A stretch of DNA of 39,202 nt. Origin: a virus. The stretch is from the IMG/VR virus record IMGVR_UViG_3300032242_000655, positions 1 to 39,202 of that record, one strand, 5' to 3'. A model generated the notes under the pieces. It made no database searches, was not told where the DNA came from, and saw only the letters and a list, made by a program, of their open reading frames with translations. The first letter of the stretch is position 1, and the number at the start of each line of letters is the position of its first letter. A program made the translations under genes and the position numbers. Positions 15,625 to 24,668 of the stretch are shown in pieces.

Positions 15625-16326
15625 ATGTCGCTAACGTATACCACATTTGTATCTTCTTTAGCGAACGAAATGGCTGTTTCGCAGACGGACCCCAATTTTG
15701 TGTTGATGTTGCCGAACTTCATTGATTACACGGAATTGCGTATCCAGCGCGATCTTGATCTTCTAAACACTGTTACGTCTGATGCTACAACAGTTTTGAC
15801 CAGCGGTTCTCGCACGTACACTGCGCCGACAGCGTTTGTCGTGATCCAACAGTTGAACGTTATAACGCCCGTTTCCGCGTCGGTTTCCACGGGTACGAAG
15901 AATGCGTTGACCCCCGTTACAAAAGAATTTCTCGATACGATGTACGGTAACGCAACCATACAGGCGTTGCCGCAGTATTTTGCAATGGTAGACAATTGGA
16001 CTATGTCATTGGGGCCAGTGCCTGATCAGGCTTACCCCGTAGAGGTTGTCGGCACCCAACGCGCTATACCGCTGTCTGCCTCTAACGCGTCAAACTATTT
16101 GTCCACGTATCTTCCGGACTTGTATTTGGCGGCTGCAATGGTTTCCGCTTCCGGCTGGATGCGTAACTACGGCTCCCAAGCGGACACTCCGCAGATGGCG
16201 CAGTCGTGGGAAAACCAGTACGAGACGCTCCTTAAATCCGCAACCGTTGAAGAATTCCGTAAGAAGTTCCAGTCCGCTGCTTGGTCTTCTATGTCGCCCA
16301 CGGTTATCGCAACTCCTACGAGGTAA
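15625..16326 (+). CDS. Head-tail adaptor-like protein (SU10 adaptor type)
   Basis: A 233-residue protein starting MSLTYTTFVSSLANEMAVSQ. It has helical N-terminal parts (LMLPNFIDYTELRIQRDLDL, ~27-46), a central beta region, SLGPVPDQAYPVEVVG (~129-144) and a helical end with SWENQYETLLKSATVEEFRK (~196-215). The pattern agrees with adaptor proteins of the SU10-like group, which form the ring between portal and tail nozzle. GGAAG precedes ATG 15625 by seven bases. The nozzle-like gene follows three bases later. Together with the 5265 protein, it gives two adaptor-like genes. Confidence 0.75.
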   Translation: MSLTYTTFVSSLANEMAVSQTDPNFVLMLPNFIDYTELRIQRDLDLLNTVTSDATTVLTSGSRTYTAPTAFVVIQQLNVITPVSASVSTGTKNALTPVTKEFLDTMYGNATIQALPQYFAMVDNWTMSLGPVPDQAYPVEVVGTQRAIPLSASNASNYLSTYLPDLYLAAAMVSASGWMRNYGSQADTPQMAQSWENQYETLLKSATVEEFRKKFQSAAWSSMSPTVIATPTR

Positions 16327-16329
16327 CAA

Positions 16330-18345
16330 ATGGGGTTTAGCGAAATCAAAATTAAACCGGGCGTCAACGTTGAGTTTACACCAACGCTGAACACTGCTGC
16401 CATTTCGTCTAGCAATCTAATTAGATTCCGGTATGGACTGCCGGAAAAGCTAGGTGGCTGGACAAAATACTTCGCGGGCCAAATGCCTTCGACTGTCCGG
16501 TGCTTAAATTCGTGGGAAGATTTGAATACAAACCTGTATTTGGGCATTGGTATGACGAGCAATCTTGCGTACCTGACAAACGGAAACTATCAAGAAATTA
16601 CACCGCAAACGCAAACAGCGGACGTAGCGGTCAACCTTGATACGATATCCGGCTCCAACGTTGTTACGATCCATGATGCGGGCCGCAACGCCAGCATTTA
16701 TGATACGGTCTATGTCCAAACCCCGATTTCTATTGGCGGGATTGTTATAAAAGGTCTGTACCAAGTTTACGCATCCGGCGGTGCCAGTGCGTATCAAATT
16801 CTTGCGGCATCCAATGCAACATCTACCGTTACGACGGGTGGGGCCGTTCCGCTTTTTAACACCACCAACGCATCCCCTGTTGTCACCGTCACACTTGCAA
16901 ACCACGGGTTCCAAGTGGGCGACCGCGCAACGTTTCTTGTTTCAACAACTGTCGGCGGGACAACAATTTATGGGGAATATTCGGTTCAAACCGTCCCCAC
17001 CACAAGCACGTTTACCATCAATGTGTTCCACCAAGCGTCATCAACCACTTCCGGTTATATGAACGGCGGGAATGCGCGTTACCTGTATTACATTGGGCAG
17101 GGTCCGGCTCTCCCCGGCGTTGGGTATGGCATTCAGGGCTACGGGGTTGGCGGGTATGGCACGGGGAACCCTCCTGTAGCCCACACAGGAACGCCTATAA
17201 CCCAATTGGATTGGTCGTTGGACAACTGGGGCCAAAACCTTATTGCCTGCCCTCTCAACGGCCCTATTTACAATTGGTCCCCCGAAAGCGGGTTGTTGAA
17301 CGCAACGATCATTCCTACTGCACCCCCCGTAAACACGGGGATGTTTATCGCGATGCCTCAACGGCAGATTATTGCGTATGGTTCAACATTCACGGGCGTC
17401 CAAGACCCGCTACTCATTCGTTGGTGTGACGTGTCTGATTACGCCGTTTGGAATGCCACTTCGCAAAACCAAGCGGGCTCATATCGCATTCCAACAGGCT
17501 CCCGCATCGTTGGGGCTATGCAGGCACCGCAACAGGGGCTTATTTGGACTGACTTGGACGTGTGGTCCATGCAGTACATCCAACCGCCATTGGTGTACGG
17601 GTTTACAAAGATTTCGTCTGGTTGCGGGTTGATTGCTCAAAAGGCGGTTGCATCGTTGGGTCCAAACGTTTTCTGGATGTCGCAAAAACAGTTTTTCATG
17701 ATGTCCAGCAACGGGATCACGGCTATCCAGTGTACCGTATGGGATGCGTTGTACCAAAACCTTGATTTGAACTATGTGTACAAGATTCGCGCTGCCGCTA
17801 ACGCACAGTTCAACGAAATCGCATGGTATTACCCATCGTTGGCTGGCGGCGGTGAAATTGACTCATACGTCAAATACAACACGCAAGATCAAGTTTGGGA
17901 TTATGGTTCGCTTGCCCGCACGGCATGGGTAGACCAGTCGGTTCTTGGCCCTCCTATCGGGTCTGGGTCTGATCGTTTCCTGTACCAGCACGAAACATCG
18001 CCCGACGCTGCTGGCGTGGCTATGAATTCTACGTTTACGACTGGTTACGCCTCCCTTTCACAAGGGGAAGATTTTACGTTTATTGATTACATTATCCCCG
18101 ATATGAAGTGGGGGTATTTTAACCAAACGCAGACGGCAAGCATCCAGATTACGCTGTACGTAACAAATTACCCGGGGGACGCCCCAACCGTTTACGGGCC
18201 GTATACCGTTACGCAGGCATCTGAATATATCAACACCCGATTCCGTGGGCGACAGGTCGCTATTAAAGTCCAATCTAGCGATCTCGGGTCTTGGTGGAGG
18301 CTTGGTAATATTCGGTACAGATACGCAGTTGACGGGAGGCGTTAA
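16330..18345 (+). CDS. Tail nozzle / tail tubular protein B-like
   Basis: A 671-residue all-beta protein directly downstream of the adaptor. It opens MGFSEIKIKPGVNVEFTPTL and has a Gly-rich turn-laden stretch (~250-275, YGIQGYGVGGYGTGN). A propeller-like part follows with repeats of Trp-rich strands (PIYNWSPESG, VWSMQYIQPP, NVFWMSQKQFF). It ends in a jelly-roll-like tail (GRQVAIKVQSSDLGSWWRLG). Size, order and pattern fit the nozzle protein that closes the short tail (functionally like T7 gp12 or P22 gp10). The role is inferred from the gene order as well as the sequence. Its stop overlaps the next ATG. Confidence 0.75.
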   Translation: MGFSEIKIKPGVNVEFTPTLNTAAISSSNLIRFRYGLPEKLGGWTKYFAGQMPSTVRCLNSWEDLNTNLYLGIGMTSNLAYLTNGNYQEITPQTQTADVAVNLDTISGSNVVTIHDAGRNASIYDTVYVQTPISIGGIVIKGLYQVYASGGASAYQILAASNATSTVTTGGAVPLFNTTNASPVVTVTLANHGFQVGDRATFLVSTTVGGTTIYGEYSVQTVPTTSTFTINVFHQASSTTSGYMNGGNARYLYYIGQGPALPGVGYGIQGYGVGGYGTGNPPVAHTGTPITQLDWSLDNWGQNLIACPLNGPIYNWSPESGLLNATIIPTAPPVNTGMFIAMPQRQIIAYGSTFTGVQDPLLIRWCDVSDYAVWNATSQNQAGSYRIPTGSRIVGAMQAPQQGLIWTDLDVWSMQYIQPPLVYGFTKISSGCGLIAQKAVASLGPNVFWMSQKQFFMMSSNGITAIQCTVWDALYQNLDLNYVYKIRAAANAQFNEIAWYYPSLAGGGEIDSYVKYNTQDQVWDYGSLARTAWVDQSVLGPPIGSGSDRFLYQHETSPDAAGVAMNSTFTTGYASLSQGEDFTFIDYIIPDMKWGYFNQTQTASIQITLYVTNYPGDAPTVYGPYTVTQASEYINTRFRGRQVAIKVQSSDLGSWWRLGNIRYRYAVDGRR

Positions 18346-18701
18346 TGGCAAACCTTGATGATATTTTTGCAACCGCTAAAAACATTGTTACTGCGTTTAA
18401 TAGTTTTACGCAGTCTAACATTCAATTGAGTGGTAATAGTAACACAACCAATACGCTGCTTGGCGGGACAACTACTGTTGTTAAGAACGGTGGAGGTCGC
18501 ATTGTAACGTTAAGCGTTATAGCCCCGGGTTCAACAACTGGGTCAATATACGACACAAACGCCGCAAATTTGGTGGCGTCAACCAACATACAGGCGGTTA
18601 TACCTAACTCGACGGGCCTTTATCCAACCAATATGGTGTTTACGAAAGGTATTGTCGTAACGACTGGGACTGGTCAAACAGTGTCAATAACGTATTCGTA
18701 A
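18345..18701 (+). CDS. Small beta-rich virion protein
   Basis: A 118-residue protein. The last ~70 residues follow a pattern common in phage structural hypotheticals: a GGGRIVTLSVIAPG strand, GSIYD, then a strand pair ending TGTGQTVSITYS. ATG 18345 overlaps the nozzle stop, with a strong GGGAGG at 18334-18339. It is probably a small tail or fibre-associated subunit. No further function can be read. Confidence 0.75.
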   Translation: MANLDDIFATAKNIVTAFNSFTQSNIQLSGNSNTTNTLLGGTTTVVKNGGGRIVTLSVIAPGSTTGSIYDTNAANLVASTNIQAVIPNSTGLYPTNMVFTKGIVVTTGTGQTVSITYS

Positions 18702-18706
18702 GTGTC

Positions 18707-18735
18707 TTGGGCAATTACAAAACCTGTAGTATAAA
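18707..18735 (+). promoter_or_regulatory. Candidate sigma70-type promoter
   Basis: TTGGGC (18707-18712), a 17-base spacer, then TATAAA (18730-18735) lie in the 61-base gap between the small virion gene and the internal-protein genes. This gap is one of the few in the late region wide enough for a promoter. The -35 matches consensus at only three of six bases, so support is moderate. Confidence 0.4.
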
Positions 18736-18762
18736 GAAGACATGTAAACCGGAGTTTGAGTG

Positions 18763-20040
18763 ATGGCGGATGATACAAATTACCTGATGCGGCTGCAAGA
18801 TTTTTTGACGCATGTATTGCAGTCAAATAGTCCGTCCAAATCTCCTATGCAGCCCCAGCCAAGCGGGAAACAACAGACCTCCGACACGTCTGGGAATGGT
18901 ACACATTCCAGCACTTGGGGTGATCCTGCTACCGGATTGTTTCAACCAACTGTGACCGCATCCGGCATTACACCCGCGAACACTGCTTCTGCCATGCAGA
19001 ATGAAGTGGACCGTATTCGCAAAATGCCAACGGGCCCAATTAATCGCAACGCTCCGACTACAACGGGCCGAGTATCCGCTCCCGCCCAAACCCAGCCGCA
19101 AACTCCTCAAAGCCCAAACATGTTCTATTATGACCCCGGTGATGGTGGCCCTATGCGGACCTTGGGCCGTTCGCTCCCGAATGGCATGTCGGTTGGACAA
19201 CAGCAGGGTGGCGGTTACATTTCCGCTGTTCCAATCCCACAACCAACAACTGGCATGCAAAAGTTTTTCCAAGCGGATTATTCTGGGCAAAATCCTGTTG
19301 CGAAACCACAAGCCAATGTTCCAATGCCCCCGCAGCGTCCCGCTAACTTGGGCCAGCCAACGCCGCAGATGCGAACAGAAGCCCCGAAGAATATGGATTA
19401 CGGTGACCGCACTCCGCCTCTCGCCAGACAGCAGCAGGCTACGGCCCCTATTGAAGATAAGGGTTTTCGCGACTCAGCCTTGGCAAGAAACCAAGAATTT
19501 TCCAATATGGGTTTAAGCGGCGATAAAGCGGGCGGCAGAATCAATCATGCCCACAAAATTGCCAAGGAAAAGGCAACCCCATGCCATAGCGGGATCATCA
19601 ACATGGCTGTCGGCGGTCGCACCGACCACATTCCAATGAACGTGCTTGAAGGTTCGTATGTCCTTCCTGCTGACATTGTGTCGGGTCTGGGTGAAGGCAA
19701 TACGCTGGCTGGATCGAAGATTTTGGATAACATGTTCCATTCTTCGCCATACGCAACCAAAACTCCGGATTTCAAGGCTAACCCCAAGTTTCCATCCCCC
19801 GCTCCAATGGTCAACCAGCCCAAAGCGCAAGCAATGGGTGGGCGTTCCATGAGCCCCAAAAGTAAACCTGTCCCAATTATTGCGGCTGGCGGTGAATACG
19901 TTGTTCATCCGGAAACCGTTACACAGCTTGGAAAAGGTGATATGAATGCGGGACACGAGTATCTTGACAACTTCGTCAAGTATGTTCGTGCGCATACTGC
20001 CAAAACGTTGCAGAACCTTCCCGGTCCTCGGAAAGACTAA
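18763..20040 (+). CDS. Pro/Gln-rich virion-region protein with GG motifs
   Basis: A 425-residue protein. The N-terminal ~220 residues are low-complexity (Pro, Gln, Ser, Thr) and probably disordered. The C-terminal part holds two related segments: GGRTDHIPMNVLEGSYVLPA (~284-303), then DIVSGLGEGNTLAG, and IIAAGGEYVVHPETVTQLGK (~371-390), then GDMNAGHEYLDNFV. They look like an internal duplication. ATG 18763 is preferred, since GGAG at 18751-18754 precedes it by 8 bases; GTG 18760 is an alternative. It sits before the GNAT gene and the two big internal proteins. Similar proteins occur in environmental phages without known function. Confidence 0.78.
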   Translation: MADDTNYLMRLQDFLTHVLQSNSPSKSPMQPQPSGKQQTSDTSGNGTHSSTWGDPATGLFQPTVTASGITPANTASAMQNEVDRIRKMPTGPINRNAPTTTGRVSAPAQTQPQTPQSPNMFYYDPGDGGPMRTLGRSLPNGMSVGQQQGGGYISAVPIPQPTTGMQKFFQADYSGQNPVAKPQANVPMPPQRPANLGQPTPQMRTEAPKNMDYGDRTPPLARQQQATAPIEDKGFRDSALARNQEFSNMGLSGDKAGGRINHAHKIAKEKATPCHSGIINMAVGGRTDHIPMNVLEGSYVLPADIVSGLGEGNTLAGSKILDNMFHSSPYATKTPDFKANPKFPSPAPMVNQPKAQAMGGRSMSPKSKPVPIIAAGGEYVVHPETVTQLGKGDMNAGHEYLDNFVKYVRAHTAKTLQNLPGPRKD

Positions 20041-20054
20041 AGGAGTCAATCTTA

Positions 20055-20516
20055 ATGGAATACGACGTTCAGCTAGCCCAGCCACACATGGCGGAAGAAA
20101 TAACTGACGTTTTGCTTGAGGGTCGCGATGAGGGGTTCGTATTCCCCCCTGATCGGGAGATTGTGCTTGAGTTTGTAAAAAGCATTATGAACAAAAACGG
20201 CGGGTTGCTTGGCGTTATTGTCGGTGACAGCGGGATAGAGGGCGTCATTGGCGTCAAACTGGATAAATTTTGGTTTGCGGACCAATGGTATCTTGTTGAC
20301 TTGTTCACGTTTGTTCATCCGGAATTTCGGCGGTCAACACGTGCGAAGTGCCTGCTTGCATTTGCCAAGAAATGCGCAAAAGAAATGAATCTGCCGCTTC
20401 TCATGGGCATCATGTCCAATATCCGTACGGAAGCGAAGTCTCGGTTGTACGAGCGTCAGTTTGACCGTGCCGGGAACTACTTTGTTTACAATAAAGAAAG
20501 CGTTGGAGTTGTGTAA
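20055..20516 (+). CDS. GNAT-family acetyltransferase
   Basis: A 153-residue protein with the GNAT layout. An N-terminal strand and helix pair is followed by central strands (LLGVIVGDSGIEGVIGVKL, ~49-67). DLFTFVHPEFRRSTRAKCLL (~81-100) follows, with the strand and the basic acetyl-CoA phosphate-binding loop and helix. The C-terminal strand LPLLMGIM precedes a SRLYERQFDRAG helix. Such enzymes move an acetyl group from acetyl-CoA to an amine on a protein or small molecule. AAAGGAG precedes ATG 20055. It is embedded among virion genes, so its substrate may be a virion or host protein; this is inference. Confidence 0.82.
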   Translation: MEYDVQLAQPHMAEEITDVLLEGRDEGFVFPPDREIVLEFVKSIMNKNGGLLGVIVGDSGIEGVIGVKLDKFWFADQWYLVDLFTFVHPEFRRSTRAKCLLAFAKKCAKEMNLPLLMGIMSNIRTEAKSRLYERQFDRAGNYFVYNKESVGVV

Positions 20517-23500
20517 TGGGTGGCGGCAGCGGTTCACAATCATCTACATCGACGTATAGTCCACCGCCCGAAGTAGCGGCAGCGTATAAACAGCTATTGA
20601 GCAATTCTCAACCGTTGTTTACGGCTCCATACCAGCCGTACACCGCTGGTAAAGCCGAAACTGCGCAAAGCACGGTTCCCCTTACTGTTGCCCCACAGAC
20701 CCCCAACCAAGTGGCGGCTGGACAGAATATCGCGTCTTTAGCGGGCTATTACCAGCCCTACGCTAACGCAGCTACCGACCTTATTCAGCAGGGCTCGCAA
20801 CCTATCCAGTTGCAGCAGTTTAACAACCAATCTGTTGGACAGTACATGTCCCCATTCATGCAGAATGTTATGGGTTCGACTGTCGCGAACATTAACGAAA
20901 CCAACGCGCAACAGCAGCAACAGGTGTTGGGTAACGCTATAGCCAAAGGTGCGTATGGCGGGGACCGTTCTGGTATTGCGCAGTCTGAATTGGCTCGTCA
21001 ACAGAACCTCGCGAACAATGCGACTCTCGCGAACATTGCGAACACGGGGTACAATTCCGCGCTGGGTCAGTTTAACCAAATGAACCAGCAGGGTTTGCAA
21101 TCCCAATTAGCTAGCGGGCAGTTGGCGCAGTCTGGCGCGTCTGCATTGGGCAATTTGGGCACTATGGGTCAGAATGCTGCCTTGCAGCAGGCACAGGCTC
21201 AATATGGCGTTGGGGGCGGTCAGCAACAGCAGAGGCAGGCGGAACTGTCTACCGCTTACCAGAATTATTTGAACCAGATTGCGTATCCTTACCAACAGGC
21301 GCAGTTTGAGGGTGGTCTTATATCCGGTGTTGCATCCGGCATGGGCGGCACAAATTCATCTACTGCTACTCCAGCGCAGCCCGGTGGCTTAAACCAAGTC
21401 ATTGGTGGGCTTGGTGCGCTTGGGTCGTTGGGGAGCTTGTTTGGTGGTAGTGGCGGTGCTGCTGGTGCTGGCGGGTTTGGCGGCATGATGAGCGGGATTG
21501 GCACTGGTATTGGCAGCGCGATGGGTGGGATTGGGGAAGGATTGGGCGCAGTTATGTCTGCTATTCCTTTCATTTCCGATGAGCGTGCAAAAGAAAATAT
21601 TCATCCGGTAGGCAAAACTTTCGACGGGCAGAATATTTACAAATTTAACTACAAAGGCGACCGCGCTACTCAGATTGGTTTGATGGCGCAAGAGGTTGAG
21701 CATCACCACCCTGCCGCTGTTGGCGAATGGCATGGTTTGAAGACCGTCAACTATGACGAAGCGACAAAAGGCGCGGAACACCGTGGGCACTTTGCGCAAG
21801 GCGGCGATGTGCAACAGCAGCAAGGTTTGCTGGGCGTCAGCCCAATTGCTGGCATGACTGCATCTTCGTATTTGCCTACGGGTCCGATGGCAATGGCTAA
21901 CCCCAAAATGCCGCAGACTCCTGCACCAGCGGGTAAGAATCCCAATGATATTTCAAAAGATCAGTTGTCGGATGCCGTAAAGGGTATCCGTACTTTGATG
22001 GGTAAGCCTGACCCAACTTCTAAACCCGACGCTAAAGCAACAACTGCGGGCGTTGCTTCTGCCGCTGCTGCGAATACTCCGCCTGCTGGCGTGGCTCCAA
22101 CACCACCAGTCGAACCTATTACCCCCATTCAACAGGATGCTTTTGGTGGGCGTATTCATCATTATGGTGCGGGCGGCGTTGCGGACACTGCGCCGGATAC
22201 CAACATTACGGCTACATCTGCACACCATTCCCCTTCTTTTGACGCGTTAAAAAGTTCTCAACAGCGTTACACGCAGTCTTTGCCTAACGCTGGCGTTGTT
22301 CCCACTCCAAGCACATCTTCTGGCGCGGCCCCAATCGGTGGCGCACCCGTTGACTCCCATGCTCAGGCTTTAAAAAACCCCGGCTTGGCATACAGCAATT
22401 ACAATTCTTTGGCGAACAGCGGTAAAGCCTCTCTTGCCGACCTTCAAAGCGCATACGATTTGTATATGCACTCGCATGCTACGCCAGAAGAAATTACCCA
22501 AGTTCAAATGGGGTCAGGCACTACAGCGAAACCCGCTGTTTCCGAACCCGATTCCGGCGGCGGTTCTTCTTATGAGCCCGGTGGCGGTGGTGGAAGTAAT
22601 GCTGCTGGCGGTCGAATTCACGCGCATCATTTCGGTGCGGGTGGGGGCATTTTAAATTATTCTGGGTTACCCACCAAAAAAAGTGTGGAAGAGGGGGCGC
22701 AAAGTGTTATCGGGTCCGGCGCAAGTTATGATCCCACACTGGCGTCCATCGCATCGCAAGATTATTTGCCCGAACAGGCCGCTCGTGGCGGCGTGATTGG
22801 TCGCGAACACCACGCTGGTCCGGATGATACAAACGGTCAGAGCAACGTTGTTGGCAACGGTCCATCACCCGACGAGGTTATTGCACAGGCTCTACCGCGC
22901 ATTAAACAATTGGAAAGCGGCGGGAAGAATATCCCCAACGCAAGTGGGTCTGCCGCTTATGGCCCATACCAGTTTATGCCCGGCACTTTTGCGGGAACCG
23001 CACAGCGGCACCCCGAGGCCGGGGTTGATCCAAACGATTACAAAAATGCCGAGGCGCAAGAAAAGATTGCGCAGTACCATGCCAAAGACCTTTCGGAAGC
23101 GTACAAAAAAGCAAATCTTCCGTTTGACAACAACGCATTGCGCATGGGTTGGGCATTTGGCGAACAGGGTGGCCCCGCATTTATGAAAGGTGCAGCCGCT
23201 GATCCGAATGCACCATCGACAAGTCTTGCTGGTCAAGCCGCTATTAAAGCCAACCCATCATGGTTCTTTAACCCAGATGGCTCGACCAAAACTGCGGCCC
23301 AGACAATTTCGTTCCTTACGGGCGGCATGAATGGCCCAGCACCTCGCGCATCTGCCTCTGAAGGGCAGTCGCAGGGGCAGGAACAGCGTGGACAAGGCCC
23401 AATGCAGCTTAACCAGACACCTACCAAAGAAGGGTTGTCTGGCATGCTCGGAATTTCTATGACGGATAACCAGCGTCTGGCGGCGTTTAATGCGTTTGCT

Positions 23501-24667
23501 CGTATGGCTGGAACCCCGGGTAAATTTGGTATGGGTCTAGCTGCTGCTGCCGATACGTATTCCAAAACCCTTATGGAAGCGAACAAACAGCAGCGCGAAG
23601 GTTACACGGCTGAAAGCGAAGCGAAACTGCGTGGCGAACAGACCACATCGCAGCGCGTCAAGCAGGAAGGCATGACTACGCAAGTGCGTAAAACCGACCC
23701 CGTCACTGGCGCAGTTACCATCGAAAACCAGATTATTCCTCCCGGCCAGTCAGGAACATTTGCTGGGCAGGGTCAGGCTGGTGCGCCAGCAGGGGGCCAA
23801 GCGGCTCCCAACAATGCTCCTTCGGCTCCGTCCGCTCCGCAATCTGCAAAAGAAATTAACTTGCTTGGCCCCGTCCAGTCCGGCGAGGATGGCGCATCAA
23901 AGTTTGATACCTTGCAAAAACTTGCGGACGAGGCACTTAAAACCAACGCAGCGACACCCGCAGAAGCTCAAAAAATGTATCTTAGCAAAAGTGCTGAATT
24001 GTATGACAATCAAAAAGCGGCAAACGCATCACGCCCAGATTTGAAATCCGCCATTCAATCGGTTTCGGAAATGGGTGGAGGTGGCCTCACGGGTGCTGGC
24101 CCGGCTGCAAATTACCGTACAGCAGTTGCAAATTACATTAACTTGGGGTTGCGCAGTTTTGGTGTTGAAGGTGGCATTAGCGAACGTGATATTGCCAACA
24201 AACAGATTCTTGATAAGCTCGCGACCATTCAAGCTAACCAAGGTCAAGGCAGTAACGCTGCCCGTTGGTTGGAAGGCGTTAAAAACGCATACCCTAGTAC
24301 CGAAATGACCGAACAGGCCGCAAAAAACTTGACCGCATCATTGATGGTTACCAATACCATGCATAACGATATGGGTAACTTCGCAAACGAGTACGGCAAG
24401 AGAACTTACAATACGGGGTACAACGTTTCCCAAGCGTTCAACCAAGTCAATCCTGCTAATCTGTACACGCAGGCGAAGGATGACATTGCTCGGTTGATGA
24501 TTGAAAAGAATGGCATGATCCCCACCAAGGATGGCCGCTCGGTTCGTGGCAACCCTGTCTCCGCACTCGCTATGGGCGTCATGACTCCCGAACAGTTTAA
24601 CGATTACGCGCAACGCAATGGTTCAAAAATTGCAAATCTGTCTCGGTTCGTAACTGGCGGGGAATAA
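20516..24667 (+). CDS. Giant internal virion protein: S74-like segment and lytic transglycosylase
   Basis: A 1383-residue protein. Residues ~1-270 are Gln/Asn-rich and helical. ~280-345 is a Gly/Ala-rich hydrophobic stretch that could insert into a membrane. ISDERAKENIHPVGKTFDGQ (353-372) begins an S74-type segment with Ser354 and Lys359, continuing through GLMAQEVEHHHPAAV to ~415. ~420-780 is low-complexity with several GG-R-I/V motifs. ~785-930 is a soluble lytic transglycosylase-type domain (IKQLESGGKN with likely catalytic Glu800, then AAYGPYQFMPGTF). A long helical C-terminus follows. Ejected proteins of short-tailed phages often carry such a wall-cutting domain. ATG 20516 overlaps the GNAT stop. 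Confidence 0.85.
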   Translation: MGGGSGSQSSTSTYSPPPEVAAAYKQLLSNSQPLFTAPYQPYTAGKAETAQSTVPLTVAPQTPNQVAAGQNIASLAGYYQPYANAATDLIQQGSQPIQLQQFNNQSVGQYMSPFMQNVMGSTVANINETNAQQQQQVLGNAIAKGAYGGDRSGIAQSELARQQNLANNATLANIANTGYNSALGQFNQMNQQGLQSQLASGQLAQSGASALGNLGTMGQNAALQQAQAQYGVGGGQQQQRQAELSTAYQNYLNQIAYPYQQAQFEGGLISGVASGMGGTNSSTATPAQPGGLNQVIGGLGALGSLGSLFGGSGGAAGAGGFGGMMSGIGTGIGSAMGGIGEGLGAVMSAIPFISDERAKENIHPVGKTFDGQNIYKFNYKGDRATQIGLMAQEVEHHHPAAVGEWHGLKTVNYDEATKGAEHRGHFAQGGDVQQQQGLLGVSPIAGMTASSYLPTGPMAMANPKMPQTPAPAGKNPNDISKDQLSDAVKGIRTLMGKPDPTSKPDAKATTAGVASAAAANTPPAGVAPTPPVEPITPIQQDAFGGRIHHYGAGGVADTAPDTNITATSAHHSPSFDALKSSQQRYTQSLPNAGVVPTPSTSSGAAPIGGAPVDSHAQALKNPGLAYSNYNSLANSGKASLADLQSAYDLYMHSHATPEEITQVQMGSGTTAKPAVSEPDSGGGSSYEPGGGGGSNAAGGRIHAHHFGAGGGILNYSGLPTKKSVEEGAQSVIGSGASYDPTLASIASQDYLPEQAARGGVIGREHHAGPDDTNGQSNVVGNGPSPDEVIAQALPRIKQLESGGKNIPNASGSAAYGPYQFMPGTFAGTAQRHPEAGVDPNDYKNAEAQEKIAQYHAKDLSEAYKKANLPFDNNALRMGWAFGEQGGPAFMKGAAADPNAPSTSLAGQAAIKANPSWFFNPDGSTKTAAQTISFLTGGMNGPAPRASASEGQSQGQEQRGQGPMQLNQTPTKEGLSGMLGISMTDNQRLAAFNAFARMAGTPGKFGMGLAAAADTYSKTLMEANKQQREGYTAESEAKLRGEQTTSQRVKQEGMTTQVRKTDPVTGAVTIENQIIPPGQSGTFAGQGQAGAPAGGQAAPNNAPSAPSAPQSAKEINLLGPVQSGEDGASKFDTLQKLADEALKTNAATPAEAQKMYLSKSAELYDNQKAANASRPDLKSAIQSVSEMGGGGLTGAGPAANYRTAVANYINLGLRSFGVEGGISERDIANKQILDKLATIQANQGQGSNAARWLEGVKNAYPSTEMTEQAAKNLTASLMVTNTMHNDMGNFANEYGKRTYNTGYNVSQAFNQVNPANLYTQAKDDIARLMIEKNGMIPTKDGRSVRGNPVSALAMGVMTPEQFNDYAQRNGSKIANLSRFVTGGE

Positions 24668-24668
24668 C

